DNA of 64,000 bases from an uncultured Eggerthellaceae bacterium (GTDB taxonomy: Bacteria > Actinomycetota > Coriobacteriia > Coriobacteriales > Eggerthellaceae): contig CANOIM010000012.1 of NCBI GenBank assembly GCA_947566075.1, positions 9,614 through 73,613 on the forward strand. The letters are read 5' to 3'. The position numbers and the translations under genes are program-made. The first letter of the stretch is position 1. Each line of letters begins with the position of its first letter. The notes beneath the pieces were generated by a model, which had not been told where the DNA came from, made no database searches, and worked only from the letters and a program-made list of their open reading frames with translations. Shown piece after piece: positions 45,809 through 54,443 of the stretch.

Positions 45809-46255
45809 TCACTCGTTCAGGAGGATAGGGGTCCAGCTGCCATCTATGTCGCAGAGCCAAGCTTCACCCTGGGTGAACGAGAACAGCGTGAGGCGCGGGT
45901 CTTCGGGGCCCTCGTAGCTTTCGCCCAAGGATTCCAGGTGCTCCCAAGCTGCGCGCCGCGTCTCAGCGCTGGTGCGGTCTTCCAGGTCAGCCTGGCCGCG
46001 CAGGATGATCCAGCCGCTTCCCGGCCTCCAGGCTGTCAGCTCGAACCGCGGATTCGCCTCCAGTTCGCGGTACACGTCCTTGGTCTTCGCCGTGGCGAAC
46101 CATAGGCGCTCACCGTCTACGGCCGCGAAGCTGAACGGGCGCACGTGGGGCTGTCCATCAACGCTGGTAGCCAGATACCAAGCAGGTACGCTGGTCAGAT
46201 ATGCCTGGATCTGGGCGACCTCTCTTTCGGTCCCCGTTCCGGTTCCCTTCGCCAT
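45809..46255 (-). CDS. Pyridoxamine 5'-phosphate oxidase-family flavoprotein
   Basis: 148 residues from an ATG at 46255 preceded by GGAAAGGAC. Seen: the split-barrel FMN-binding fold with PAWYLATSVDGQPHVRPFSF, LWFATAKTKDVYRELEANPR and a C-terminal acidic/aromatic region. Such proteins bind FMN, F420 or haem; the enzyme activity cannot be told. It sits downstream of the riboflavin ECF genes controlled by an FMN riboswitch, so an FMN-binding role is plausible. Confidence 0.85.
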   Translation of the reverse strand: MAKGTGTGTEREVAQIQAYLTSVPAWYLATSVDGQPHVRPFSFAAVDGERLWFATAKTKDVYRELEANPRFELTAWRPGSGWIILRGQADLEDRTSAETRRAAWEHLESLGESYEGPEDPRLTLFSFTQGEAWLCDIDGSWTPILLNE

Positions 46256-46301
46256 GATAGTGTCCTTTCCGTTCAGATGCTCCAATACCGTGAGATCCCT
46301 T

Positions 46302-47117
46302 CTAGAGAACGCCTGTTTGCAGGCCATTCGCCATGATCACCGCTATCAGCATGACCGCCATCACTGCCACAGCCCCACCATCTCGGCCTGCGAAGACCAG
46401 CGGATGCAGCCGCGTGCGGCCCGTGCCCCCGTGATAGCAGCGCGCCTCCATGGCGGCCGAGAGCGTTTCCGCGTGGCGGAAGGCGCTGGCGAAGAGCGGC
46501 ACCATGAGCGAAGACAATGATGTGGCACCGCCGCGGAACGGGTTGGCGGTGAAACGGGCACCGCGGCTTATCTGGGCTCGGTAGATGGTGCGCAGCTCGA
46601 AGGCGAACTGCGGCAGGAAGCGCAGAGCGATGCCCATCATCATGGCCAGCTCGTGGGCGGGGAAGCGGATCTTCGCCAGCGGCGTGAGCAGGCGTTCGAA
46701 GGCTTCAGTGATATCCAGGTTCGTGGTGGTCAGGGTGAGCAAGCTGACGCCCAGCAACAGCAACACCAATCGCACGGAGATGAACGCCGCGTGGATGAGC
46801 CCAGCTTCGGTGATGCAGAGGATCCCCCATTGGAAGTAGATCGTGCCACCTTGGACGAACAGCACATTTAGCAGCGCCGTGATGATGACGATAAACAGCA
46901 AGGGCAGGATGGACCGGGCTGCTTGGGTAAGGGGAATGGCTGAAAGCAGGTAGAACAGCAGCGTGAAGGCGGCACAGACGGCCAGCGCCAGCCAGTTGTG
47001 GGCTACGAACACGATGACCATGAACGCCAAGGAGAGCAGCAGCTTCGTGCGCGGGTCCAGCCGATGGACGATGCTGGTTCCCGGCCAGTAGCGGCCGAAG
47101 ATAGCCTTCTCACCCAT
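46302..47117 (-). CDS. ecfT: ECF transporter transmembrane subunit EcfT
   Basis: 271 residues. Seen: HRLDPRTKLLLSLAFMV, several hydrophobic helices, and the two coupling-helix motifs ISRGARF and MEARCYHGGTGRTRL (Ala-Arg-x type), which transmit ATPase motion. It is the scaffold between the S component and the ATPases of an energy-coupling-factor vitamin transporter. It follows the fused ATPase gene after 33 bp. Confidence 0.93.
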   Translation of the reverse strand: MGEKAIFGRYWPGTSIVHRLDPRTKLLLSLAFMVIVFVAHNWLALAVCAAFTLLFYLLSAIPLTQAARSILPLLFIVIITALLNVLFVQGGTIYFQWGILCITEAGLIHAAFISVRLVLLLLGVSLLTLTTTNLDITEAFERLLTPLAKIRFPAHELAMMMGIALRFLPQFAFELRTIYRAQISRGARFTANPFRGGATSLSSLMVPLFASAFRHAETLSAAMEARCYHGGTGRTRLHPLVFAGRDGGAVAVMAVMLIAVIMANGLQTGVL

Positions 47118-47150
47118 GGGTCAGCCTTGTCGTCCGGTTCGCAGGCCCGA

Positions 47151-48941
47151 TCACAGGATCACGCGGCTCACGTCTTCCGCCAAGCTGTCTTCGTCATAGA
47201 GCGCCTGGTCTAAGGGCCAACCCCGTTGACGCAGCTGAAGCGCCAGGGCCTGAACAGCGGGTACTCCCAACCCAATGGCGTGGAGCGCCTCCTGGTCAGC
47301 GAAGACGGCGGCCGGAATGTCATCTGCGAAGACGCGCCCTTCGTTCAGTACGAGGATGCGGTCTGCCAGCTTCGCGATATCGTCCATAGCATGGGACACC
47401 ATCACGCAAGTGAGCCCCTGCTCGTGTAAGCGGCGGATGAGCGCCAGCAGCTCCTCGCGCCCCTGGGGGTCAAGCCCGGCCGCTGGTTCGTCCAGCACCA
47501 GGACCTGGGGCTCCATGGCCAGCACCCCGGCCAATGCCACGCGGCGTTGCTGACCTCCCGAAAGCTGGAACGGGCTCTTCCGAGCCACGGCCTCAAAGTC
47601 AAGCCCCACCTGGGCCAGCGCCTTGCGCACGCGCCGGTCAACTTCTGCATCCTCAAGCCCCTGGTTGCGCGGCCCAAAGGCCACATCATCATAAACGGTG
47701 GCTGCGAAGAGCTGATATTCCGGATACTGGAACACCAGCCCCACTGCTCCGCGCGCCTGCTGAGCCGCTTCCTTGGCAGCCAAGTCCTGCCCACGGAAGC
47801 GCACCTGTCCCTCTGTAGGCGTCAGCAACCGGTTCATCAGCTGGATGAGCGTGCTTTTCCCGCTGCCCGTATGCCCAGCTACGCCCAGGAATTCCCCCTC
47901 ATGCACATCCAGGTTGATATGGCGAAGGGCCCAGAGGTCTTCCTGGTTTGTATAGGAGAAGCTCACGTCCTGGAAGCTGAGGAGCACGGGAGTGTCAGGG
48001 GGACGGTTCTCTTGACACTCCTGGATCAGGGGGACGGTTCTCTCGACCCCCTTGACATTCCTGACGCTCTCCTTCTTCTCCGGCGCGGCCAATCGCACAA
48101 GCTGAGCCACTAGTTCCTCTTCCTGGATGCAAGGAGTCACAGTCACGCCTCGCTGGCGCAGCTTCAGCGAAAGGGAGGCGGCGAAGGGAACATCCAAGCT
48201 GAGCGCCTGGAGCTCTTCAGTGTGCGTAAGCACCTCTTCGGGCGGTCCGTCCAGGCAGATGCAGCCGTCATCCAGCACCACGACGCGCTGGGCCTGAGCG
48301 GCTTCTTCCATGAAATGGGTGATCATGATGATGGTGAGGCCTGCCTGATGCAGTTCCTGGCAAAGGCGCAAAAGCCCCTCGCGGCCGCGCGGGTCCAGCA
48401 TGGCGGAGGCCTCATCCAGGATCAACAACGCTGGATCCATGGCCAGGATGCCCGCAATGGCCACCCGCTGCTTCTGGCCGCCCGAGAGCGCCGCGGTCTC
48501 CCGCTGCTGGAACCCTTGGAGGCCCACGCGGTCCAAAGCGGTGCTCACGCGCTGGGCCAGCTCTTCGGTAGGCACTCCCAGGTTCTCTGGCCCGAAGGCC
48601 ACATCGTTCTCAACCAATGACGCCACCAGCTGATCATCCGGGTTCTGGAATACAAGGCCCGCATTGGATCGAATGAAATAAGTGGATTCAGGGTCAGCGG
48701 TGTCTTGGCCAAAGGTGAGCACGCGGCCCGCATCGGGCGTGAGCAAGGCGTTCACGCACTTCGCTGTGGTCGATTTCCCCGAACCATTGCCCCCCAACAG
48801 GCAGAGGAACTGGCCCTGAGGCACCTGGAGGCTTAGGTCACGGAACACGAAGCTGGTTCCGTCATAGGTGAACGAAGCGCTCTGGAAGCTGACGAAATCC
48901 TGAGCTATCGCGGGGGATGTGGTCACTGGGGAAGCGGTCAT
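47151..48941 (-). CDS. ecfA: Fused ECF transporter ATPases (EcfA1-EcfA2)
   Basis: 596 residues with two complete ABC ATPase domains in one chain. Domain 1: Walker A GGNGSGKST (about 50), signature LSGGQKQR, Walker B LLILDEASAML. Domain 2: Walker A GHTGSGKST, signature LSGGQQRR, Walker B VLVLDEPAAGLD. In most bacteria these are two proteins. The linker (about 289-317) is partly encoded by two copies of a short repeat containing GGGGGACGGTTCTC. The ATG immediately follows the ribU stop. It powers uptake with EcfT and RibU. Confidence 0.93.
   Translation of the reverse strand: MTASPVTTSPAIAQDFVSFQSASFTYDGTSFVFRDLSLQVPQGQFLCLLGGNGSGKSTTAKCVNALLTPDAGRVLTFGQDTADPESTYFIRSNAGLVFQNPDDQLVASLVENDVAFGPENLGVPTEELAQRVSTALDRVGLQGFQQRETAALSGGQKQRVAIAGILAMDPALLILDEASAMLDPRGREGLLRLCQELHQAGLTIIMITHFMEEAAQAQRVVVLDDGCICLDGPPEEVLTHTEELQALSLDVPFAASLSLKLRQRGVTVTPCIQEEELVAQLVRLAAPEKKESVRNVKGVERTVPLIQECQENRPPDTPVLLSFQDVSFSYTNQEDLWALRHINLDVHEGEFLGVAGHTGSGKSTLIQLMNRLLTPTEGQVRFRGQDLAAKEAAQQARGAVGLVFQYPEYQLFAATVYDDVAFGPRNQGLEDAEVDRRVRKALAQVGLDFEAVARKSPFQLSGGQQRRVALAGVLAMEPQVLVLDEPAAGLDPQGREELLALIRRLHEQGLTCVMVSHAMDDIAKLADRILVLNEGRVFADDIPAAVFADQEALHAIGLGVPAVQALALQLRQRGWPLDQALYDEDSLAEDVSRVIL
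47990..48056. repeat. In-frame hairpin repeat in the ATPase linker
   Basis: Unit 1 at 47990-48020 has ends GAGTGTCA/TGACACTC around GGGGGACGGTTCTCT. Unit 2 at about 48025-48056 is a diverged second copy. It resembles mobile intergenic hairpins but is translated without a stop. Confidence 0.8.
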
Positions 48942-49598
48942 CTAGCGGCCCTGGACCTGGTCCTTCGGTGGCGTGATGAGGTTCGATATGGCTTTGTAGA
49001 CCACCAAGGTGAGCACAGCATTCAGCGCCGCCTTCGCCAGATTGAACGGGATGAGCACGGGCACGATCATGGCTACCACCGCGTCCAGTGGGACGCCCAA
49101 CCAACCGGGCGTGATGATGAGGTTGCCCACCACCGCCATGAGGATGGCCCCCAGGATGCCCAGCAGCAAGCCCAATAGGGCGCCACGGAAGGTATGCAGG
49201 CGCTGGTAGATGAGGGCCGTCGGGGCCACGAAGCCGATAACCACCAGGATGTTCATGACCGCCCCTGAGAAATCCGCCATCAACAGGCCGTGGAGGATGG
49301 CCCCCACGATGCCCACAGCCAAGCCACCAGCGGGGCCGTAGGCGAAGCCGCAGACCATGGCGGGCATGGCGGAGGCGTCATACTTGAGCCAGGTCACGCC
49401 GGGAAGCAGCGGGAATTCGATGAACGAAAGCAGCACGCCAATGGCGCAGAGCAGCGCCATGGTGACCAGCTGCTTGGTGGACCAGGTGTTCGTGTTCTTG
49501 AGCGCCGCCTGAGCCGTGGGCTGCTTGGGCCCTGGGGGTGCTACCGGTTGCTTGGGTTGCTTCGGGGTGCCCGAAGACAGGGAGCTTTTCCCGTTCAT
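48942..49598 (-). CDS. ribU: Riboflavin ECF transporter S component RibU
   Basis: 218 residues from an ATG at 49598 with AAAGGAA upstream. Seen: a Pro/Gln-rich N-terminal tail (about 38 residues), then about six helices (VTMALLCAIGVLLSFIEFPL, FAYGPAGGLAVGIVGAIL, ILMAVVGNLIITPGWLG) with the KYDASAMPAM motif seen in RibU proteins. The upstream FMN riboswitch fixes riboflavin as the likely ligand. It heads the operon with ecfA, ecfT and a PPOX-family flavoprotein gene. Confidence 0.92.
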   Translation of the reverse strand: MNGKSSLSSGTPKQPKQPVAPPGPKQPTAQAALKNTNTWSTKQLVTMALLCAIGVLLSFIEFPLLPGVTWLKYDASAMPAMVCGFAYGPAGGLAVGIVGAILHGLLMADFSGAVMNILVVIGFVAPTALIYQRLHTFRGALLGLLLGILGAILMAVVGNLIITPGWLGVPLDAVVAMIVPVLIPFNLAKAALNAVLTLVVYKAISNLITPPKDQVQGR

Positions 49599-49611
49599 GA
49601 GGGTTCCTTTC

Positions 49612-49752
49612 TGCCTCTTCCATCCGGACTGTGACCGTTGGTTCCGGATTCTCACCGGATCAACCCCGCGCCGTACTGGGCGCGAAGCTCGCGGACTTGC
49701 CCTGGGGCTCACCGCCAGTGGGGAATTCCACCCCGCCCTGATGCAGATATGT
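49612..49752 (-). promoter_or_regulatory. FMN riboswitch (RFN element)
   Basis: On the minus strand all conserved blocks are present in order: CAGGGCGGGGTG, AATTCCCCACTGGCGGTGA, AAGTCCGCGAGC, TTGATCCGGTGAGAATCCGG, ACCAACGGT and CAGTCCGGATGGAAGA. It ends about 14 nt before the ribU start, so control of translation initiation or termination by FMN is expected. Confidence 0.95.
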
Positions 49753-49830
49753 ACGGGTGAATGCTAGCATAGGATGATGGAACGGGACAGGTGTTTTTCA
49801 TCATCATCCAGGCAACTGCGGGGGAAGACC

Positions 49831-51456
49831 ATGGCGAAGGGGTCAGCGAACGAGTTCGCGAAGGGGCCGCTTGAGGCGAACAGGGTGCTCCTGGCTGACG
49901 ATGCCTTTGACGGTCAGCGTTTCTGGGGCGAACCGGTGGCCCTGGGCCTGCGGGAAGAGCGCATCGCGTGGCTTGCACCCCAGGCGGCCGCGGGCACGAA
50001 TGCCTACCCGCTGGCACCCGGCGCGCCCCTGCAGCGCTTCAACGGTGCCTGCTTGCTTCCCGGCTTCCACGATGCCCACCTGCATTTCTTCCACGCAGCC
50101 CTCTACGCGTCACCCTTGGCCGCCACCTTCGTGGGCGCCAGCGAAGCAGACTGCGTTTCCCGGCTGCAAGCGTTCGCCCAAGGGCGCCCGCGAGGCCAGT
50201 GGCTGCTGGCTCAAGGCTGGCGGGAATATCTTTGGAACCCGGCCCAGCTGCCTAGCCGCGCATCCCTGGACGCGGCGTTTCCTGATCAGCCGGTGGCGCT
50301 CTATTCGGGGGATGCCCACACCCTCTGGCTGAACAGCTGCGCCTTGGATGCCCTGGGTATCACGCAGGATTCCCAGCCTCCAGCAGGTGGGAGCTATGAC
50401 AAAGATAGCGAAGGAGAGCTGACGGGCCTCGTTCGCGAAACCGCCGCCATGGAGCTCATGCCGCGGATCGTGGCAGCGTTCTCTTCGTCAGAGCTGCTGG
50501 ATGCCTATCGCTCATTCCAGCAGAAGTTGAACGCCTTCGGCATCACCAGCGTCTGCGATATGGCGCTCACAGCCACCAGCGGCCTTGATTTCATCCGCGC
50601 TGACCTCTTTCGCGCATTGGAGCGCACTGGCCAGCTTACCCTGCGTCCGCATCTGTTCCCCACGCTGACTGAAGAGGCGCTCAACGGGGGAAAGCTAGAG
50701 GAGATGCAGCGGGAACTGCAGGGGCCGCTCGTGCGAGCCTGTGGCTATAAGCAGTTCTTTGACGGCGTGTCCAGCCAGCACACGGCTTGGCTGGCGGAGC
50801 CTTACACCAACGCGCATTTTCCCGGTGACTGCGGGCGTCCCACCCTGGCACCGGAGGTGCTGGAACGGCTCATGGTGGGGGCACAGGCGAAGGGGCAGCT
50901 GGTCCGCATCCATACCATTGGGGATGAGGCCATCCACCAGGCGCTCAACATCTATGAGCGCAGCCCGCAGACGGGGCGGCTGGTGTTGGAGCATTTGGAG
51001 AACTTCCAGCCAGAGGATATCCCGCGGCTGGCGAAGCTGGGTGTCATAGCCTCTGTGCAACCACGACATATCACGCTGGATCCGGGCGGCCCGGAACGAG
51101 ACTTGGGGCCTGAGCGCGTGCCTTTCATGTGGCCGTTCCGGCAGTTGCGGGAGGCCGGGGCTACGCTGGCGTTCGGGACGGACGCGCCGGTGACGGATCC
51201 TGATCCGCTGCGCGGTTTGCACACGGCCATCACGCGTCAGGATGCGGTGAGCCATCAGCCTGCAGAGGGCTGGCTGCCTCAGGAGCGCTTAAGCCTGGAA
51301 GAGGCGTTGGAGGCCTATACCTGGGGTGCGGCCTTCGCCTGTGGACGTGAAGGGGAGTTGGGGTGCTTGGCTCCGGGCATGCTGGCAGATATCCAGGTAA
51401 GGGAACATGGCGAAGGCACCCTCCTTGCTCTCTTTCTTGGCGGCCAACCTTTATAA
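49831..51456 (+). CDS. Metal-dependent amidohydrolase (YtcJ-like)
   Basis: 541 residues from an ATG at 49831 (GGGGAAG just upstream); an earlier in-frame ATG at 49774 would add 19 residues. Seen: LLPGFHDAHLHFFHAAL with the HxH metal pair, the WLLAQGWREYLWNP and QPVALYSGDAHTLWLNS regions of the YtcJ group, YKQFFDGVSSQHTAWL, RIHTIGDEAIHQAL and the catalytic Asp in LAFGTDAPVTDPDPL. The group includes N-substituted formamide deformylases and imidazolone/amide hydrolases; the substrate is unknown. It is divergent from the riboflavin operon. Repeat R3 follows its stop. Confidence 0.9.
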   Translation: MAKGSANEFAKGPLEANRVLLADDAFDGQRFWGEPVALGLREERIAWLAPQAAAGTNAYPLAPGAPLQRFNGACLLPGFHDAHLHFFHAALYASPLAATFVGASEADCVSRLQAFAQGRPRGQWLLAQGWREYLWNPAQLPSRASLDAAFPDQPVALYSGDAHTLWLNSCALDALGITQDSQPPAGGSYDKDSEGELTGLVRETAAMELMPRIVAAFSSSELLDAYRSFQQKLNAFGITSVCDMALTATSGLDFIRADLFRALERTGQLTLRPHLFPTLTEEALNGGKLEEMQRELQGPLVRACGYKQFFDGVSSQHTAWLAEPYTNAHFPGDCGRPTLAPEVLERLMVGAQAKGQLVRIHTIGDEAIHQALNIYERSPQTGRLVLEHLENFQPEDIPRLAKLGVIASVQPRHITLDPGGPERDLGPERVPFMWPFRQLREAGATLAFGTDAPVTDPDPLRGLHTAITRQDAVSHQPAEGWLPQERLSLEEALEAYTWGAAFACGREGELGCLAPGMLADIQVREHGEGTLLALFLGGQPL

Positions 51457-51459
51457 GTG

Positions 51460-51954
51460 CTATGCGTCCCGCAAGGGGTGTTCGGCCTTGGCTTCAGGCT
51501 GCGAAAAGACGTGGTGCTTCGCTTATACCACGCTTTTCTTGCCTTGCAGAATCGGCCTCAACCCCTTGTGGGACGCGCCTCTTTCACAACAACTAAAATC
51601 CTCCCGCACTGCTGATGGGACCCTACGGGCCCGCATCATCACCGCGGGCGTCCGCTAGTCGCGGCCGCCAAGTGTTTCGGGGGACGCTCATCGCGTCCCC
51701 CTCTGCTTTCACTCACGCCTTCGGCGTGGGTATCGCTCCGCGTTCGGGTTGGTGCCCCATCCGAGTGAGGGGTGGGCGCTTCGCGCCCAGGAATGTGCGC
51801 CGGTTGATCTTCCAGTCCTGTTTGTCCTCTGTGGCGCCAAACCATAGGCCGCCGCGTCCGCATCCTGGGTTGTTGCTGTTGGCCGCGGCGGCAAAGCCCT
51901 TGGATCGGTATTGCTGGTTTGGTTGGCCGTAGGGACAGGAACTCGTTCCTGTCC
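51460..51954 (+). repeat. Family R composite hairpin repeat, copy R3
   Basis: A near-complete reverse-oriented copy of R1. The long stem has GCGTCCCGCAAGGGG (51464-51478) and CCCCTTGTGGGACGC (51562-51576), with one G-U pair. It begins directly after the amidohydrolase stop, on the same strand. The last palindrome is at 51933-51954. Confidence 0.88.
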
Positions 51955-52022
51955 GGAAGTTGCAAGGAAGTGCTCACTGTCTGTGGGGACAGGTTGATCG
52001 CGATTCAACCTTCGTACCCTCC

Positions 52023-52062
52023 GTCATCCTGAGCGAAGGACGAAGCCAGAGTCGAAGGATCT
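52023..52062. repeat. TCATCCTGAGCGAAG-type dispersed repeat
   Basis: GTCATCCTGAGCGAAG...GTCGAAGGATCT, the arrangement of a sequence widely dispersed in bacteria and related in type to the GIY-YIG flanking repeats. The surrounding 51955-52270 stretch has no gene; it also has a GGGCATC/GATGCCC hairpin at about 52093-52113. Confidence 0.7.
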
Positions 52063-52204
52063 CCCCATACGATAGGGATATGCTCTGTAGCCGGGCATCC
52101 GGGCTTGATGCCCGCTTGATCCTTGAAGAATCCCCGCTAAAAGCTGATGGATCCCTGGCGAAACCCTGACGCACATCTGTCAGGTTTCTGAAGGACCCCT
52201 TTGC

Positions 52205-52210
52205 TATACT
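52205..52210 (+). promoter_or_regulatory. Extended -10 promoter of the 45-aa ORF
   Basis: TGCTATACT (extended -10) lies 66 bp before the small ORF. No clear -35 is seen. Confidence 0.4.
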
Positions 52211-52275
52211 CCCTCCCACGCCAACGGCAGTAAGTCCTTTGGTGGCGCCTCCTAGCATGATGGGAGGTGATGATT

Positions 52276-52413
52276 ATGGGCAACGTGATCTTGTTAACGA
52301 TGCAGCTCGCTTGCGAACTGCTGGTCTTCGTCCGGGAAATCGTGAAGCTCATATGTGAATCCGGATCATCAGGCAAGCGCCTGAGGAGAAAGTTGGCGCG
52401 TCGTAAGCATTAG
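52276..52413 (+). CDS. Small ORF, candidate type I toxin
   Basis: 45 residues with a strong ribosome site (GGGAGGTGAT). It has an amphipathic/hydrophobic N-terminal helix (MGNVILLTMQLACELLVFV) and a very basic C-terminus (KRLRRKLARRKH). The ribosome site can pair with an upstream CGCCTCC (52246-52252) in a 7-bp hairpin with one G-U pair, which would block translation. A convergent antisense promoter lies just downstream at 52478-52507. This mRNA-structure plus antisense pattern resembles type I toxin-antitoxin loci. No homologue is recognised; it could instead be a regulatory peptide or a chance ORF. Confidence 0.5.
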   Translation: MGNVILLTMQLACELLVFVREIVKLICESGSSGKRLRRKLARRKH

Positions 52414-52477
52414 CTTGTAGACGCGCCCCAGAAAACTCAACGGCGCCGCCTTTACCACAAGGCGTGTCGTTGGCTGA

Positions 52478-52507
52478 ATTATACAGGCTGACGAATCGCC
52501 CCTGCAA
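52478..52507 (-). promoter_or_regulatory. Antisense promoter facing the 45-aa ORF
   Basis: On the minus strand a perfect TATAAT (52483-52478) with TTGCAG (52507-52502) at 18 nt spacing. Transcription would start near 52470 and run into the 3' end of the small ORF. No minus-strand gene follows. Confidence 0.5.
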
Positions 52508-52534
52508 GGATGGCGGGAGCCACCACCCGCCAAC

Positions 52535-52642
52535 GGGGGACAACGGGGACGTAGGCTATTGTCCTGTTTTCCCAAAGAGGCTTGCTGGTTCAATTATCAC
52601 AACCGGAAAACAGGACAATAGCCTACGTCCCCGTTGTCCCCC
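52535..52642. repeat. Family P palindromic repeat, copy P5
   Basis: Full-length form with the conserved centre in inverted orientation (AAAGAGGCTTGCTGG). It lies directly before the 3' end of the sensor kinase. Confidence 0.9.
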
Positions 52643-52643
52643 A

Positions 52644-53519
52644 TCAGGGAAACATCAGTTTCAGCACGAACGCACCGTCCTGAACAGCGGCGGTGACAGA
52701 TATCCCCTGGACTTCGCAGAGGTTGCGCACTACAGCTAACCCCAATCCGGCTCCCGTGCGCCCGCGGGCGGCATCTTCGCGATAAAATCGCTCGAAAACG
52801 CAGGCGGGATCAGGCTGCTCTCCCGGCTGCAGTGGGTTCGCGAATGTGAGCCCATCCCCCGCTCGTTGCACCGTCAGCGCTCCATTTCCATGAATCAACG
52901 CATTCTGGATCACATTCTCATAGATGCGTCGCAAGACATCTTCATCAACCAAAGCGAAGAGTGGCTCTTCTCCCAATTCCACCTGTACAGCCATCTCGTG
53001 CGCTTGGCATTCCGGATGCTTTGCTGCCAACACGGCAGCTAGCGGGAGCAGCGCATTCATAGGCTCCAAAGCCAGCTCAGTCTGGTCCTCTGAACGCGCA
53101 TAGGAGAGCAGTTGGTCCAACAGCCCCTGCATGTCCTCGAGCCGCGTAGCCGCTGCCTGCAGATACCTCGTGCACACGGCTGCATCCTCCTCATCCGCGG
53201 CCAGCTGCACATAACCCTTCGCCCCCGCTAACGGCGTGCGGATGTCATGGGAGAGGCTGGCTAGGTTCTGCTGGAACTCCGCTTCGGTCTGCTGCTGTTC
53301 CTGCCGCTCAGCGGCGCCTTCGTCCAGTTCATGGTTGATGGCCCGCGTTAGCTCCGTGGTCCCTGGCAGCGCTCCTTCTATAGGCAGGCGAAGGTTGCTC
53401 AGCCGGTCCCGTTCGCGAAGGAACTTCGCCATGGCCCTCAATCGGAGCCGGTAGAGAGCCACCGCGGCTACACAGGCTGCGGTGGCAAGCAGAGCAACTA
53501 TGATCAGCAGCGCGTCCAT
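52644..53519 (-). CDS. Sensor histidine kinase of the ABC-transporter module
   Basis: 291 residues. One N-terminal transmembrane helix (ALLIIVALLATAACVAAVAL), almost no extracytoplasmic part, then HisKA with LASLSHDIRTPLAGAKGY (phospho-His) and HATPase with ENVIQNALIHG and GAGLGLAVVRNL. The G1 box is reduced (no DxGxG), which is unusual. It ends the response regulator, ATPase, permease, kinase gene string, the order seen in lantibiotic/antimicrobial-peptide self-protection or sensing modules. With so little outside domain it may sense through the transporter. Confidence 0.88.
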   Translation of the reverse strand: MDALLIIVALLATAACVAAVALYRLRLRAMAKFLRERDRLSNLRLPIEGALPGTTELTRAINHELDEGAAERQEQQQTEAEFQQNLASLSHDIRTPLAGAKGYVQLAADEEDAAVCTRYLQAAATRLEDMQGLLDQLLSYARSEDQTELALEPMNALLPLAAVLAAKHPECQAHEMAVQVELGEEPLFALVDEDVLRRIYENVIQNALIHGNGALTVQRAGDGLTFANPLQPGEQPDPACVFERFYREDAARGRTGAGLGLAVVRNLCEVQGISVTAAVQDGAFVLKLMFP

Positions 53520-53534
53520 GGGCTCTCCCTTAGG

Positions 53535-54443
53535 CTATCGTATATCCCGGCGGCGGAGCACGGCGAAGATGAGCGCGACGCACACGGCAACGTAGATAAC
53601 ACTCACCAGCGCGATGTGTCCCGCGGGCAGAAGGGCCGGGATAGGCAGATTTGCATTCGCCGAAAGCAGTGGCGTGGCATCTGCGCCCAACAGCTGCAAT
53701 GCGGTGATGGGCATCCAGAAGGGAACGGCGGCTAGGAAAGGGATCGCCTTCGCAAAGAGCTGGAACAGTTGCACGATCAGCGAACCCAGCATGCCCGATG
53801 AGACGAGCAGGGCTGTCAGCGCACCCACCCAACTAGAACGCAGCGCCCAAACCAGGCAAGCGGTGATGAGGGCGTAGGCGAACAAGGTGAGCCAGGTCAG
53901 CCCCAGCCAGAGAACGGTGTCCCCCAAAGGCTCTGCACCAGTGACCGTGAAACCTACTGCCGCGAAGGCCAGCGACGTGAATGCAGCGCTGACCAGGAGG
54001 AACACTGCCTGTATGAGCCCTATGAAAAGGATCTTCTCTCCGTAATAGATACGCCGCCCATGCCGGTCTAGGATCAGGTTCTTCACGAATCCGCTTCGGA
54101 AGTCTGACATCAGGAACATCGCAATGAAGAGGGACCCGATGATCCCCAAGAAACCGCCGTTCAAGAAGGTCCGCCCCCAGAGATGTGTGGGAGTGTCATA
54201 GCAACGTTCGTTGAGCGTCGCTGCTTCGGCTATATCCTCTTCCAGCTCAGCGCGGTCATCGGGGGTAAGTTCTGTCCCTTGCTCCAGTATGGATTGGTTC
54301 ACCATGACACCGAATTCCGGTGAGGAGATCCAGTGCATGATCCCGGCCACGAGGAACATCATGGCAACGATAAGCGCAGTGAGACCCCAGAACAGCCCGG
54401 ACCGAACGGTGCGGTAGAGGTCTGACTTAAGCAGGTTGAACAT
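53535..54443 (-). CDS. ABC-2-type transporter permease
   Basis: 302 residues from an ATG at 54443 (GGAAGGGGG upstream). About six transmembrane helices: the first after MFNLLKSDLYRTVRSG, then a roughly 60-residue outside loop (SPEFGVMVNQSILEQ...), LGIIGSLFIAMFLMSD, LIQAVFLLVSAAFTSLAF and others to ALVSVIYVAVCVALIFAVL. It belongs with the ATPase whose gene overlaps its start by 17 bp. Such LanFEG/BceAB-like exporters remove or sense cationic peptides; the substrate is unknown. Confidence 0.88.
   Translation of the reverse strand: MFNLLKSDLYRTVRSGLFWGLTALIVAMMFLVAGIMHWISSPEFGVMVNQSILEQGTELTPDDRAELEEDIAEAATLNERCYDTPTHLWGRTFLNGGFLGIIGSLFIAMFLMSDFRSGFVKNLILDRHGRRIYYGEKILFIGLIQAVFLLVSAAFTSLAFAAVGFTVTGAEPLGDTVLWLGLTWLTLFAYALITACLVWALRSSWVGALTALLVSSGMLGSLIVQLFQLFAKAIPFLAAVPFWMPITALQLLGADATPLLSANANLPIPALLPAGHIALVSVIYVAVCVALIFAVLRRRDIR

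Noticed and set aside
51460..51954. Small ORFs inside repeat R3 (77-105 codons)
   Set aside because: Corresponding frames are broken or shifted in R1 and R4, while hairpin stems are conserved; the unit is structural, not coding.
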